Program-made: the position numbers and the translations under genes
Notes under the pieces: model-generated
Database searches by the model: none
Told to the model about the DNA's origin: nothing
The model's input: the letters and a program-made list of their open reading frames with translations, nothing else
Shown here: in pieces, positions 47,337 through 63,351 of the stretch
Layout of the letters: each line of letters starts with the position of its first letter
Numbering within the stretch: the first letter of the stretch is position 1
Assembly: GCF_001595985.1 (NCBI RefSeq)
Contig: NZ_LOJJ01000009.1
Location: 62,001-126,000, forward strand
Direction: 5' to 3'
Source of the DNA: Polynucleobacter sinensis
GTDB taxonomy: Bacteria > Pseudomonadota > Gammaproteobacteria > Burkholderiales > Burkholderiaceae
Length of the DNA stretch: 64,000 bases

Positions 47337-48452
47337 ATGATCCCGCTCAATTCTTCAGCAATACCTGCCTCAAAGCCATCTAAAGTCGTCATTGGGATGT
47401 CTGGAGGGGTGGATTCATCCGTGGCTGCTTGGATGCTCAAGCAGCAAGGTTATGAGGTTATTGGCCTTTTTATGAAAAATTGGGAGGATGACGATAACGA
47501 CGAGTATTGCTCCGCACGTCAAGACTGGCTTGATGTGGTTTCAGTCGCGGATTTAATTGGTATTGATGTAGAGGCGGTTAACTTTGCCGCCGAGTACTGG
47601 GAGCGTGTTTTTGCTGAATTTCTACGTGAGTATGCTGCTGGTAGAACGCCAAACCCTGATGTATTGTGCAATGCGGAAATTAAGTTCAAGGCCTTTTTGG
47701 ATCACGCCATGAGTTTGGGTGCCGATGCGATCGCAACCGGCCACTATGCTCGGGTTCGTCATGGGGGCAGTAGGGTGCAGCTGTTAAAAGCCCTCGACGC
47801 CAGCAAAGACCAAAGCTACTTCTTGCATCGCCTTACTCAGAGTCAGTTAGCGAACGTTCTCTTTCCTTTGGGGGAAATTCCTAAAACGGAAGTTCGCAAG
47901 ATTGCCGAGCAAATTGGTCTGCATAATGCCCGCAAAAAAGACTCTACCGGGATTTGTTTTATTGGCGAGCGCCCCTTCCGTGAATTCTTAAATCGCTACT
48001 TGCCCCGTACTCCAGGGCCCATCAAAACTCCGGAAGGTAAAACCGTTGGGGAGCATATGGGGCTTGCGTTCTTTACACTGGGTCAGCGCAAGGGGATTGG
48101 ATTGGGTGGTAGCCAAGACGGTAATGGTGATGCTTGGTATGTGGCTCGCAAAGATGTTGCCAATAACACTTTATATGTTGCGCAAGGCCATGAGCACCCA
48201 TGGCTGTTGGCTAATCAACTGTCCGCAATTGATGCTAGTTGGATTGATGGTGCGGCGCCTAAGCCAGGTCAGTACTCTGCAAAAACGCGCTATCGACAAA
48301 CGGATGCGCCATGCACGTTTAGCGCCGGAACCCAGGGAATTGTCAGTTTTGAATTAACCTTTCCAGAGGCTCAGTGGGCAGTGACCCCAGGCCAATCTGC
48401 CGTTTTATATGATGGTGATATTTGCTTAGGCGGTGGGATTATTTCCGCCTAA
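47337..48452 (+). CDS. mnmA: tRNA-specific 2-thiouridylase MnmA
   Basis: A 371-residue PP-loop enzyme that thiolates U34 of Lys, Glu and Gln tRNAs. The ATP motif GMSGGVDSS is at residues 20-28; the catalytic cysteines are in [12 protein letters not shown] and [12 protein letters not shown]. Of the possible starts, ATG at 47337 ([10 protein letters not shown]) gives a family-like N-terminus; the more upstream GTG/ATG choices add an unconserved hydrophobic stretch. No strong ribosome-binding site is seen. It is convergent with the GST gene. Confidence 0.96.
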   Translation: MIPLNSSAIPASKPSKVVIGMSGGVDSSVAAWMLKQQGYEVIGLFMKNWEDDDNDEYCSARQDWLDVVSVADLIGIDVEAVNFAAEYWERVFAEFLREYAAGRTPNPDVLCNAEIKFKAFLDHAMSLGADAIATGHYARVRHGGSRVQLLKALDASKDQSYFLHRLTQSQLANVLFPLGEIPKTEVRKIAEQIGLHNARKKDSTGICFIGERPFREFLNRYLPRTPGPIKTPEGKTVGEHMGLAFFTLGQRKGIGLGGSQDGNGDAWYVARKDVANNTLYVAQGHEHPWLLANQLSAIDASWIDGAAPKPGQYSAKTRYRQTDAPCTFSAGTQGIVSFELTFPEAQWAVTPGQSAVLYDGDICLGGGIISA

Positions 48453-48475
48453 GATTTCATTATCTAGTTGCTTGT

Positions 48476-51945
<3,470 letters not shown>

Positions 51946-51960
51946 CTGCTAAGTGAAAAC

Positions 51961-52935
51961 TTAGACTTGCGCCCCAAAGTTGGGGTCATCATTGCGCGCC
52001 TGATCATCTGGTTTGCGCTCACCCTTCACTAAGTCTTCACGTGTGACACCAAGCCACATGGCTAGGGCTGCCGCTACGAATACGGAAGAGTAGATACCAA
52101 ACAAAATACCGATGGTTAAGGCTAGGGCGAAGTAAAACAGAGTCGGCCCACCAAAAATGAGCATAGCCAAGACCATCATTTCGGTGCTGCCGTGAGTAAT
52201 GACGGTGCGGCTAATAGTGCTAGTAATCGCGTTATCAATAATTTCACGCGTATTCATTTTGCGGTATTTGCGGAAGTTCTCGCGAATGCGGTCAAAGATC
52301 ACCACAGACTCGTTTACCGAGTAACCCAGAACAGCCAGTACTGCAGCCAATACAGAGAGTGAAAACTCCCATTGGAAGAATGCAAAGAAGCCCAAGATGA
52401 TGACAATGTCATGCAAGTTCGCGATGATGCCGGCAAGTGCAAATTTCCACTCAAAGCGGAATGAGAGATACACCACAATGCCGATAATCACAAATATCAA
52501 CGCTTTTAAGCCATCCAGGGCCAATTCTTGACCTACCTGCGGGCCCACAAACTCAACGCGCTGAAGTTTGACCCCTGAGGTCTGAGGATCTAAAGCCTTC
52601 ATCACTGCTGCACTTTGATCAGCAGAGGAAATCATCTTTCCTTCAGCATCTTTTTGCAGTGGCAAGCGAATCATAACGTCGCGAGAACTGCCAAAGTTTT
52701 GAATTTGTGTGTCGGAGTATCCGAGTTTTTCCACGTTGGCGCGAATCGAATCGAGCGGTGCTGTTTGTGGATAGGTGACTTCCATCACCGTGCCACCAGT
52801 AAATTCAATAGAAAGATGAAGGCCGTTATGCCACAGGAAGAAAACGGCGGCCAAGAAAGTAATTAAAGACACTGCATTGAGCGCCAAAGCATGGCGCATG
52901 AAAGGAATGTCTTTTTTGATTCGGAAAAATTCCAT
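51961..52935 (-). CDS. secF: Protein translocase subunit SecF
   Basis: A 324-residue RND-type membrane subunit with six helices and a periplasmic domain. FTGGTVMEVTYP near the start, the SVNESVVIFDRIREN motif (TM4-TM5), and RTVITHGSTEMMVLAMLIFGG are conserved. With SecD it uses the proton gradient to drive late stages of Sec protein export. It starts 3 bp after secD. Confidence 0.98.
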   Translation of the reverse strand: MEFFRIKKDIPFMRHALALNAVSLITFLAAVFFLWHNGLHLSIEFTGGTVMEVTYPQTAPLDSIRANVEKLGYSDTQIQNFGSSRDVMIRLPLQKDAEGKMISSADQSAAVMKALDPQTSGVKLQRVEFVGPQVGQELALDGLKALIFVIIGIVVYLSFRFEWKFALAGIIANLHDIVIILGFFAFFQWEFSLSVLAAVLAVLGYSVNESVVIFDRIRENFRKYRKMNTREIIDNAITSTISRTVITHGSTEMMVLAMLIFGGPTLFYFALALTIGILFGIYSSVFVAAALAMWLGVTREDLVKGERKPDDQARNDDPNFGAQV

Positions 52936-52938
52936 GGC

Positions 52939-54798
52939 TTATTTCTCCTGTGGGCGCCAAACTTGGCCAATAGCGAGTTTTTGAACTTTCTTACCTCTGC
53001 CGTACCAGAGGTTCACTAGGCCGCGCGAGAAGAAGACTGCTGAGAACATCGAAGTCAGAATGCCAAGACAGTGAACTACCGCAAACCCTTTGATGGGGCC
53101 AGAACCGAATGCAAGTAATGCCAGACCGGCAATCAAGGTGGTGACGTTCGAATCTAAAATGGTTGCCCATGCCTTATCAAAACCTACTGCAATTGCGGTT
53201 TGAGGGGATGCTCCATTGCGTAATTCTTCACGAATACGCTCATTGATCAAGACGTTGGAGTCAATCGCCATGCCAAGTGCCAGTGCCATCGCTGCGATGC
53301 CGGGTAAGGTGAGGGTGGCTTGTAGCATCGATAGAACAGAAATCAAGAGCAATAAGTTCACTGCTAAAGCGACTACAGAGAAAGTGCCAAAGAGCATGTA
53401 GTAGGCCATCATAAATACCGCAATGGCTGCAAAACCAATGATGAGGGATTTAAAACCCTTTTCAATATTCTCGGCGCCCAGGCTAGGACCAATAGTGCGC
53501 TCCTCAATAATTTCCATTGGTGCTGCTAGGGATCCTGCGCGCAACAAGAGCGCTAAGTCATTTGCGCTTTCAGTAGTAGGTTGGCCAGTGATTTGAAACT
53601 TAGAGCCAAATTCACTTTGAATGGTGGCAATGGTTAAGACTTCACCTTTGCCTTTTTCAAACAAGATCATCCCCATTGGCTTGCCAATATTTTCACGAGT
53701 GACTTCTTGCATTACGCGACCACCCGCAGCATCTAATGAAATGTTCACGGCAGGGCGTTGATTTTGATCAAAGCCAGCGCTTGCATCGGTAATGCGATCG
53801 CCGCTGAAAATTACAGACTTTTTAAATACGCCCTGGCGGGTCTCTCCAAAGCGGAAAACATCCATGCCGGGAGGCGGTGTTTCACCAATCGCAATGGTTG
53901 AAACGATGGGGTCAGCCAATCTTGACTCGAGAGTTGCGGTGCGGCCAATGATGTCCTTGGCGCGAGCAGTATCTTGCACGCCTGGTAATTGAACAACGAT
54001 ACGCTCTGCACCTTGTTGTTGGATAACAGGCTCTTTCACTGCCAATTCATTCACGCGCTTATTTAGAGTGATGATGTTTTGCTTGACGGCGTTATCCTGA
54101 ATTTCTTTGAGGGCTACAGGTTTAAATTCCCCAACCAGTTTTGGTGAAAGACCGGTTGGTTTAATTTGCCAGGTCAACTCCGGTTGACTGCTCGTCAAGA
54201 CTGAGCGTGCCTTTTCTGCTTCTTCCGTACTACCAAAGCTGATAGTTACAGTATCTTGTCCGCGTTCAATCCCTTGGTGACGAATAGATTTATCACGCAA
54301 CTGAACACGAACGTCAGTTGCCAGCGAGGTCACTTTCTTTTGTACGGCACCTTTCATATCTACTTGCAATAGGAAGTAGACCCCGCCACGTAAGTCAAGG
54401 CCAAGTGGCATGGGTAGGGCATTGATGGCATTGAGCCATCCAGGGGTATTGGAAAGAAGGTTAAGTGCAACGGTGAAATTAGGATCATTTTGATCAGCAT
54501 TCAATTTTTGTTGCAATAGGTCGCGCGCGCGCAATTGAATATCAGTGTTGTTGAATCGAATTTTGATTGAACCTACATTACCTGCAGACTCAAAGAAGAT
54601 GCCGGTGTTGCTGATACTCTCATCAGCCAGAATCTTTTCGACTCGAGACTGTGTCGCCAAATCAACCTTGATGGTTGGTTTGGCGGACGAGACTTGAACC
54701 GCTGGGGCCTCTCCGTAGAAATTGGGCAATGAATATAGTCCCCCGATCAATAAAGCAAACAGGATGACTATGTATTTCCAGGCAGGGTAGCGATTCAT
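52939..54798 (-). CDS. secD: Protein translocase subunit SecD
   Basis: A 619-residue membrane protein. The N-terminal helix is followed by the large periplasmic P1 domain (about 110-400; LGLDLRGGVYFLLQVD), and six helices with GMAIDSNVLINERIREELRNG, the motif carrying the proton-path aspartate. It pairs with SecF. Gene order queA-tgt-yajC-secD-secF is kept as in E. coli. Confidence 0.98.
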   Translation of the reverse strand: MNRYPAWKYIVILFALLIGGLYSLPNFYGEAPAVQVSSAKPTIKVDLATQSRVEKILADESISNTGIFFESAGNVGSIKIRFNNTDIQLRARDLLQQKLNADQNDPNFTVALNLLSNTPGWLNAINALPMPLGLDLRGGVYFLLQVDMKGAVQKKVTSLATDVRVQLRDKSIRHQGIERGQDTVTISFGSTEEAEKARSVLTSSQPELTWQIKPTGLSPKLVGEFKPVALKEIQDNAVKQNIITLNKRVNELAVKEPVIQQQGAERIVVQLPGVQDTARAKDIIGRTATLESRLADPIVSTIAIGETPPPGMDVFRFGETRQGVFKKSVIFSGDRITDASAGFDQNQRPAVNISLDAAGGRVMQEVTRENIGKPMGMILFEKGKGEVLTIATIQSEFGSKFQITGQPTTESANDLALLLRAGSLAAPMEIIEERTIGPSLGAENIEKGFKSLIIGFAAIAVFMMAYYMLFGTFSVVALAVNLLLLISVLSMLQATLTLPGIAAMALALGMAIDSNVLINERIREELRNGASPQTAIAVGFDKAWATILDSNVTTLIAGLALLAFGSGPIKGFAVVHCLGILTSMFSAVFFSRGLVNLWYGRGKKVQKLAIGQVWRPQEK

Positions 54799-54823
54799 AT
54801 TGAGATACTTTTAAACAAGCGTA

Positions 54824-55150
54824 TTAAGCAGACTTCAGTGAGCCCTTTGGCAATACTGTTGTGATGGCACCTTTTTGCATTTGCACTTCAGTACCAGCAG
54901 AAATTTCAACAGTAACAACTTGATCTTTGAGTGCGGTTACTTTGCCAATGATGCCGCCAACAGTAACCACTTCATCACCAACTGCCAAAGCCTCAAGCAT
55001 GGCTTTAGTTTCTTTTTGACGCTTCATTTGTGGGCGAATCATGATGAAGTACAACACTGCAAACATCAAAATCAGGGGAAGGAAGCTCATTAAGCCGCCA
55101 GAATCTGCACCCGCGGCTGGAGCCTGGGCAAATGCGTTACTAATCCACAT
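54824..55150 (-). CDS. yajC: Preprotein translocase accessory subunit YajC
   Basis: A 108-residue single-span membrane protein. The helix LMSFLPLILMFAVLYFIMIRPQMKRQKE with the RPQ-K motif and the KVTALKDQVVTVEI segment are typical. It associates with SecDF. It is placed 25 bp before secD. Confidence 0.97.
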   Translation of the reverse strand: MWISNAFAQAPAAGADSGGLMSFLPLILMFAVLYFIMIRPQMKRQKETKAMLEALAVGDEVVTVGGIIGKVTALKDQVVTVEISAGTEVQMQKGAITTVLPKGSLKSA

Positions 55151-55272
55151 ACAAAACCTCCATTAATTACCAATTGGAAACTGCTTCAGTTTTAGGCTTT
55201 TTAAGTAAAGCCGTAAACCCGCAATTCTAAACCGTATGGGGCTTGGAGGGCTGATTTGCCGCTGTAGGGCTA

Positions 55273-57473
<2,201 letters not shown>

Positions 57474-57503
57474 AGCATTACCATCAGGTATTGGATTTTA
57501 ACG

Positions 57504-59582
57504 ATGATGACCAAGCGACCACCAACTGCACTCGAAAAGATGGGTTTAAACAGCCCAATGGCACTTGCTTTGCATCTGCCATCTCGTTATGAGGATGAAA
57601 CGGAGCTTTTCACTATAGAAGAGGCTTTAGGGCTTGGTAGATTTCAATCAATCCAGACGCAGGGTGTCGTCATTCGAAATCAGGTAATGTTCCGGCCTAG
57701 AAGGCAGCTGCTAGTCACTATTGAAGATGACACCGCAACGTTACAGTTGCGCTTCCTTAATTTCTACCCTAGTCAGCAAAAGCAGATGGCCATTGGTAAC
57801 CATGTGCGTGTGCGTGGTGAGGTGCGCGATGGCTATCTTGGGGCTGAGATGGTGCACCCCATAGTGCGGGCTGTTACTCCAGATGCGCCATTACCAGCAA
57901 GTTTGACTCCGGTATATCCTGCTAGCGCTGGAATCTCACAAGCCATTATTCGTAAGGCGGTCATTCAGGCTTTACGAGATGCAAGTCTTAAAGAGAGTTT
58001 GGCCGAGTTCTTGCCAACTCAGCTGATGGATCAAATTTTGCCCAGCAATGACTGGCCGCCCCTACAAGAAGCTATCTCGTATTTACATCAGCCACCTGCT
58101 GATGCCAATACTCAGTCACTTTTAGAACGCACCCATCCCGCTTGGCGTCGAGTGCAGTTTGAAGAATTATTGGCCCAGCAAATTTCTTTGAAGCGGGCAC
58201 ATGCTATTCGTAGGCAGAGACGTGCGCCCAGTTTTAAAAAGAGTTCATCCACCAATAAATCATCACCAAGTATTGAAGAGGGTTTACTCAACGTCCTACC
58301 ATTTCAATTAACTGGTGCGCAAGCGCGCGTTTGGCTAGAGATATGTGGCGATTTGGAAAACACCTTTCCAATGAATCGCCTACTGCAAGGCGATGTGGGG
58401 AGTGGAAAGACGGTGATTGCCGCGCTAGCGGCTGCACGCGCCATGGATTATGGCTATCAGGCAGCCATCATGGCGCCTACAGAAATTTTGGCAGAGCAAC
58501 ACTATCTCAAAATGCAGGAGTGGTTCGAGCCATTAGGTGTGAGGATTGCATGGCTCTCCGGTAGCTTAAAAGCCAAAGAAAAAAGACTTGCGCAAGAAAT
58601 GATTGAGAGTGGTGAGGCCCAATTAATTCTAGGAACACATGCCCTGATTCAGGATAAGGTCAGCTTTTCTAAACTTGGCTTAGCAGTGATTGATGAGCAG
58701 CATCGCTTTGGTGTGAGGCAGCGCTTAGAGATTCAACAGCGTGTCGGCTCTGAATTATTTTATTGCCATCAGTTAATGATGTCTGCTACTCCCATTCCTC
58801 GGACGCTGGCAATGACCTACTATGCTGACTTGGATGTGTCAGTCATCGACGAGCTACCGCCAGGGCGAAAGCCAATTACCACTAAGGTGGTTAAAGCCAC
58901 TCGAAGAGATGAGGTCATTGCTGGTTTGCAAGCGTGGTTAGCTAAAGGCCTGCAGGCTTATTGGGTTTGCCCTTTGATTGAAGAGTCGGAGGCCCTACAG
59001 CTGCAAACCGCTGTTGAAAGTTTTGAGCAACTCACGCAAGCATTGCCAGAATTCAAGGTAGGGTTAGTTCATGGTCGTCTAAAGAGCGATGAAAAAGCGG
59101 CCGTGATGGCAGCATTCAAAGCGAATGAAATCCAGTTGCTTGTAGCAACAACAGTGATCGAGGTGGGTGTCGATGTTCCCAATGCAGCGCTCATGGTCAT
59201 TGAGCATGCGGAGCGTTTTGGTTATGCTCAAATCCATCAATTACGTGGACGTGTTGGTCGTGGTTCAGCAGATTCAGTCTGCATCTTGATGTATGCAGAG
59301 CCCTTGTCTCTGGCGGCAAAAGAGCGCTTGCAAACCTTACGAGAAACCTCGGACGGTTTCGTGATCGCTGAGCGAGATTTGTCACTTCGTGGCCCTGGCG
59401 AACTTCTGGGCGCAAAACAATCTGGGGATGCGATGTTGCGATTTGTGGATCTCCAAAGAGATGCATGGCTCATTGAGTTGGCCCAAGTGGCGGCGGAGCG
59501 TTTATTAGCTGAGCATGCAGATTTGGTTGAGAGACATTTAGAACGCTGGCTAGGCTCTCGCACTGAATTTCTAAAGGCTTGA
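57504..59582 (+). CDS. recG: ATP-dependent DNA helicase RecG
   Basis: A 692-residue superfamily 2 helicase for branch migration and fork rescue. The N-terminal wedge/OB domain (about 50-150), Walker A QGDVGSGKTVIAALAA, the DEQH box in VIDEQHRFGVRQR, MSATPIPRTLAM and the motif VI QLRGRVGRG are intact. The TRG motif region follows. Starts further upstream (57468) lack similarity; ATG at 57504, with a second ATG directly after, fits best. ubiA follows after 36 bp. Confidence 0.96.
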   Translation: MMTKRPPTALEKMGLNSPMALALHLPSRYEDETELFTIEEALGLGRFQSIQTQGVVIRNQVMFRPRRQLLVTIEDDTATLQLRFLNFYPSQQKQMAIGNHVRVRGEVRDGYLGAEMVHPIVRAVTPDAPLPASLTPVYPASAGISQAIIRKAVIQALRDASLKESLAEFLPTQLMDQILPSNDWPPLQEAISYLHQPPADANTQSLLERTHPAWRRVQFEELLAQQISLKRAHAIRRQRRAPSFKKSSSTNKSSPSIEEGLLNVLPFQLTGAQARVWLEICGDLENTFPMNRLLQGDVGSGKTVIAALAAARAMDYGYQAAIMAPTEILAEQHYLKMQEWFEPLGVRIAWLSGSLKAKEKRLAQEMIESGEAQLILGTHALIQDKVSFSKLGLAVIDEQHRFGVRQRLEIQQRVGSELFYCHQLMMSATPIPRTLAMTYYADLDVSVIDELPPGRKPITTKVVKATRRDEVIAGLQAWLAKGLQAYWVCPLIEESEALQLQTAVESFEQLTQALPEFKVGLVHGRLKSDEKAAVMAAFKANEIQLLVATTVIEVGVDVPNAALMVIEHAERFGYAQIHQLRGRVGRGSADSVCILMYAEPLSLAAKERLQTLRETSDGFVIAERDLSLRGPGELLGAKQSGDAMLRFVDLQRDAWLIELAQVAAERLLAEHADLVERHLERWLGSRTEFLKA

Positions 59583-59618
59583 TAATCACACCATGACTAT
59601 TCATTCTTCATCTCATTA

Positions 59619-60476
59619 ATGCGCGATCGTTTTATTGCTTATGCCCATCTCATCCGGCTTGATAAGCCTATTGGGACTTTGCTGTTGTTATGGCCAACGC
59701 TATGGGCGCTTTGGTTGGCCAGTGGCGGCTTTCCAGGATGGCATCTTTTGCTGATTTTTTCTGTCGGAACATTTTTAATGCGTAGTGCAGGCTGCGCTAT
59801 GAATGACTATGCAGATCGTGACTTTGACCGCCATGTATTACGGACCAAGAATCGTCCAATTACCAGTGGCCAGATTTCTGGAAAAGAAGCCTTAGTCGTT
59901 GCTGCGAGTTTGGCATTGGTAGCTTTTTTGTTGATTCAGCCTTTAAATACATTAACTAAAGAACTCTCTGTATTTGCTTTGGCGGTTGCTATTATTTATC
60001 CCTTTACCAAGCGCTTCCTCGCTATTCCTCAAGCAGTATTGGGGGTGGCATTTGGTTTTGGTATTCCGATGGCCTATGCAGCAGTTGTGGACTTTATTCC
60101 AATAGAGGCTTGGATTTTATTCATTGGCAATATCTTCTGGGCGATTGCCTATGACACGGCTTATGCTATGGTTGATCGCGACGATGATCTTCGCTTGGGT
60201 TTGCGTACCTCGGCCATTACTTTTGGTCGATTTGATGTGTTAGCGATAGCTATCAGTTATGGCATTTTATTCATCAGTCAAATTATCGTTGCGCAGCTTG
60301 CTAATCTCAGCGACTACTTTTGGTTTGGTTGGTTTTTGGCGCTATTGTGCGCCCTGTACCATTTGAAATTGGTTTCCACGCGCAAGCGTGAGGAGTGCTT
60401 TAAAGCATTCCGTCACAACAACTGGTTAGGTGGCTTTCTATTCCTCGGAATACTGCTGGGGCTACTTCCGCATTAA
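59619..60476 (+). CDS. ubiA: 4-hydroxybenzoate octaprenyltransferase
   Basis: A 285-residue membrane prenyltransferase of ubiquinone synthesis with about eight helices. The two Asp-rich motifs are present: NDYADRDFD (about 68-76) and [12 protein letters not shown] (about 178-189). It attaches the prenyl chain to 4-hydroxybenzoate. The ATG at 59619 ([19 protein letters not shown]) fits the family start. It is convergent with proC, with 7 bp between stops. Confidence 0.96.
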   Translation: MRDRFIAYAHLIRLDKPIGTLLLLWPTLWALWLASGGFPGWHLLLIFSVGTFLMRSAGCAMNDYADRDFDRHVLRTKNRPITSGQISGKEALVVAASLALVAFLLIQPLNTLTKELSVFALAVAIIYPFTKRFLAIPQAVLGVAFGFGIPMAYAAVVDFIPIEAWILFIGNIFWAIAYDTAYAMVDRDDDLRLGLRTSAITFGRFDVLAIAISYGILFISQIIVAQLANLSDYFWFGWFLALLCALYHLKLVSTRKREECFKAFRHNNWLGGFLFLGILLGLLPH

Positions 60477-60483
60477 TTCAGAG

Positions 60484-61344
60484 TCAATTTTTGCCCAGCT
60501 CATCGCCCATTGCTTTGCCACGCTGACTAGCTGCATCAATTGCCTTTTCAAGGGCGCCATGCCAATCGAGTTGTTTGAGTATATCGAGCGCAGCAGCTGT
60601 AGTGCCACCCTTTGAAGTGACTCTTTCACGCAATACTCCTGCATGTTCATCTGAATTGTGGGCTAGTTGAGTGGCACCCTCTAGAGTGGCATACGCGAGT
60701 TTGCGGGCAGTTACTGAATCTAAACCCAGTTTTTCTCCGCTCGATTGCATTGCTTCTAAAAAGGCAAATACATAAGCGGGGCCGCTTCCGGATACAGCAG
60801 TAACGGCATCCATAAGTTTTTCTTCGTTTACCCAAACTGCTTGGCCTACCGCATTGCAAATGGTTTCAGCTAGGGCGCGGTCAGATGCATTAACTTGAGC
60901 ATCCGCAAATAAGCCTGTGATGCCTTTGCCAATTAAGGCAGGAGTGTTTGGCATTGCGCGAACGCAGCGCGCATGATCGAGCCAACGACTCATATCTTTG
61001 AGGCGTATACCAGCAGCAATGCTGAGAATTAGTGGGCCAGGTGCAGTCGCATGCTTAAGTTTTGTACTTAAAGTTTTTGCCACCACATTGAAGTCTTGTG
61101 GCTTGATCGCCATTACAACAACATTGTTTTTAGAGAAGTCGAAAGCGATTTGATCTAAGGCGCCAATGACTTGAACGCCAAAATCTTGGTGTAATTGCAG
61201 GCCAGTGCTGGCGTTGGCCTCAACTACTGAGAGTTGATTTGCCTCAAACCCATTGGCCAATAAGCCGCTGATAAGCGCGCGCCCCATATTGCCGCCACCA
61301 ATAAAGGTAATGTGGGCATTTTGTTTCATTTGTTGAGAGTTCAT
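60484..61344 (-). CDS. proC: Pyrroline-5-carboxylate reductase
   Basis: A 286-residue NAD(P)H-dependent enzyme for the last step of proline synthesis. The Rossmann start ITFIGGGNMGRALISGLLANG, the VVMAIKPQD and MPNTPALIGKGITGL motifs and the C-terminal ERVTSKGGTTAAALDIL signature are intact. It overlaps yggS by 4 bp (ATGA), the usual yggS-proC pairing. Confidence 0.98.
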   Translation of the reverse strand: MNSQQMKQNAHITFIGGGNMGRALISGLLANGFEANQLSVVEANASTGLQLHQDFGVQVIGALDQIAFDFSKNNVVVMAIKPQDFNVVAKTLSTKLKHATAPGPLILSIAAGIRLKDMSRWLDHARCVRAMPNTPALIGKGITGLFADAQVNASDRALAETICNAVGQAVWVNEEKLMDAVTAVSGSGPAYVFAFLEAMQSSGEKLGLDSVTARKLAYATLEGATQLAHNSDEHAGVLRERVTSKGGTTAAALDILKQLDWHGALEKAIDAASQRGKAMGDELGKN

Positions 61345-62066
61345 GTGTTTATCTTATCTCGCTTACCAAAAATTGCGCTACCTATTCTTACCATTGTGCT
61401 GCCTTCAGCAATTGCAGCTTCCATATCATCAGACATACCCATTGAGAGGGTGTCAAAAAAATCAAATCGCACATCATTGGAATGTTTCACTTTAATGCTG
61501 GTAAAGCATTCTCTAACAGCTGCAAATGCTTGTCGTTGCTGATGAACATTGGTAGTGGGTGCAGGAATCGCCATTAAACCCCTAAGCACTAGATTGGGTA
61601 GTTTGCTCACGGCATCACATAGCGTCTCCACCTCTGTCAGAGAGATACCGCTTTTACTGTGCTCATCGCTGACATTGATCTGAACGCAAACCTGTAGTTC
61701 ACTCAGATTTGGGAACTCAGCGCGTTGAGTAGACAGTCGTTCAGCAATTTTAAGTCGATCAACGCTGTGAACCCAATCGAAGTGCTCGGCTACGTCTCTA
61801 GTCTTGTTGCTTTGGAGTGGGCCTATGAAGTGCCACTCCAACCAGGGTCGTAACTTGACTAGTTGCTGAATTTTTTCAACGCCCTCTTGAACATAATTTT
61901 CACCAAAGGCAGTTTGTCCAGCATGCATTGCCTCTTCAATGACTCTTGCTGGAAAAGTTTTGCTGACTGCGAGTAATTGGATGTCTTCCGGCTCTCGCTT
62001 TGCCGCTAAGGCAGCCAGCTCAAGTCTTTGTCTAACCAACATCAGGTTTGTGATGATTTGACTCAT
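61341..62066 (-). CDS. Pyridoxal phosphate homeostasis protein YggS
   Basis: A 241-residue single-domain PLP-binding TIM-barrel protein of the YggS/PROSC family. The PLP lysine is K36 in LLAVSKTFPA; HFIGPLQSNKTRDVAEHFDWVHSVD and LMAIPAP and MSDDMEAAIAEGSTMVRIGSAIFG complete the phosphate site. It controls free PLP levels; no catalysis is known. Its start overlaps the glcF stop by one base (TAATG), and proC follows with a 4-bp overlap. Confidence 0.96.
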   Translation of the reverse strand: MSQIITNLMLVRQRLELAALAAKREPEDIQLLAVSKTFPARVIEEAMHAGQTAFGENYVQEGVEKIQQLVKLRPWLEWHFIGPLQSNKTRDVAEHFDWVHSVDRLKIAERLSTQRAEFPNLSELQVCVQINVSDEHSKSGISLTEVETLCDAVSKLPNLVLRGLMAIPAPTTNVHQQRQAFAAVRECFTSIKVKHSNDVRFDFFDTLSMGMSDDMEAAIAEGSTMVRIGSAIFGKRDKINT

Positions 62067-63343
62067 TATTGAGTGCTACGTGCTTGTGAAATGAGTTGAT
62101 CAACTAGCTCAATCCAATGAAGTACTGGAGTGTCATCTTGCTGGAGGTGGGTGATGCAGCCAATATTTCCAGAGACAATCACTTGAGCGCCAGATTCTTC
62201 GCAAGCAGTTTGTAGGTGACCTAATTTGTTTTTTCTTAACTGCTCAGATAATTCTGGCTGTGTAACGGAATAGGTGCCGGCAGAGCCACAGCAGAGGTGG
62301 CTATCTGCGCATAAGCGTACCCCGATACCAATGCTGGATAAAAAGCCTTCGACTTTTCCTCGAATTTGCTGACCATGTTGCAAGGTGCAGGGTGGGTGAT
62401 AGACAACTCCCGGTTTGGGATCTGAGCCGACTAACGCTATGAGTTCATTTTGAAGGGCTGGCATGATTTCTGAGATGTCTTTAGTGAGCCCAGAAATCTT
62501 TTTTGCTTTAGCGGCGTATTGCAGATCATTGATAAATAGATGGCCGTAGTCTTTAACCATTACGCCGCAACCAGAAGCTGTCATCACAATCGCTTCTACA
62601 CCTTGCTCGACAAGTGGCCACCATGCATCTATGTTTTGCTTGGCATTATGAAGACCACCTGCCTGATCATTGAGGTGGTAGCGTAATGCGCCACAACAAG
62701 TTGCGTTGGAAGCGCTAATCAATTGAATCTTTAAAGCATCCAAAACACGCGCTGTGGCGGAATTGATATTGGGGAGCATGCCAGGTTGAACGCATCCCTC
62801 AAGTAGTAGCATTTTGCGTGAGCGTGCTGTTTTTGGGCGCGCATGGGGATCAATGCTCTTATCGAGAGCCCGACTTTTTGTTTCTGGAATCTTGCGCTTG
62901 ATACCGCTGGGCATTAGCGGGCGAACAAGGCGCCCTAGTGCCATTGCGGAATTAAACAGCTTGGGACTAGTGAGGCCTTCTTTAAGTGCCCACCGAGTAA
63001 GGCGCTGCGCAAGTGGGCGTTCTGGCGTATTTTCTTCGGCCCATTTGCGACCAATATCAACGAGATTTCCGTATTGCACACCACTTGGACAAGTGCTTTC
63101 ACAATTGCGGCAAGTGAGGCAGCGATCTAAATGAAGTCGGGTTTTCTCGGTTGGTGCCTGGCCCTCAGCAATTTGTTTAATAAGGTAGATGCGGCCACGT
63201 GGCCCATCTAGTTCATCACCAAGGATTTGATAGGTAGGGCAGGTGGCTGTGCAGAAGCCACAGTGAACACATTTACCAAGAATTTTGGCTGCTTCAATAC
63301 CTTCGGGAGTATTGGCGAATTGCGGAGCGAGTTGAGTTTGCAT
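62066..63343 (-). CDS. glcF: Glycolate oxidase iron-sulfur subunit GlcF
   Basis: A 425-residue electron-transfer subunit of glycolate oxidase. Two 4Fe-4S motifs are at the N-terminus (CVHCGFCTATCPTYQ and CLTCRNCESTCPSGV); two cysteine-rich CCG domains follow (TCCGALRYHLND and LCCGSAGTYSV). It passes electrons from glycolate oxidation to the quinone pool at the membrane. It follows glcE by 8 bp and is coupled to yggS. The nearest family alternative is an LldE/GlpC-like subunit, less likely given glcE upstream. Confidence 0.95.
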   Translation of the reverse strand: MQTQLAPQFANTPEGIEAAKILGKCVHCGFCTATCPTYQILGDELDGPRGRIYLIKQIAEGQAPTEKTRLHLDRCLTCRNCESTCPSGVQYGNLVDIGRKWAEENTPERPLAQRLTRWALKEGLTSPKLFNSAMALGRLVRPLMPSGIKRKIPETKSRALDKSIDPHARPKTARSRKMLLLEGCVQPGMLPNINSATARVLDALKIQLISASNATCCGALRYHLNDQAGGLHNAKQNIDAWWPLVEQGVEAIVMTASGCGVMVKDYGHLFINDLQYAAKAKKISGLTKDISEIMPALQNELIALVGSDPKPGVVYHPPCTLQHGQQIRGKVEGFLSSIGIGVRLCADSHLCCGSAGTYSVTQPELSEQLRKNKLGHLQTACEESGAQVIVSGNIGCITHLQQDDTPVLHWIELVDQLISQARSTQ

Positions 63344-63351
63344 ATGACGGC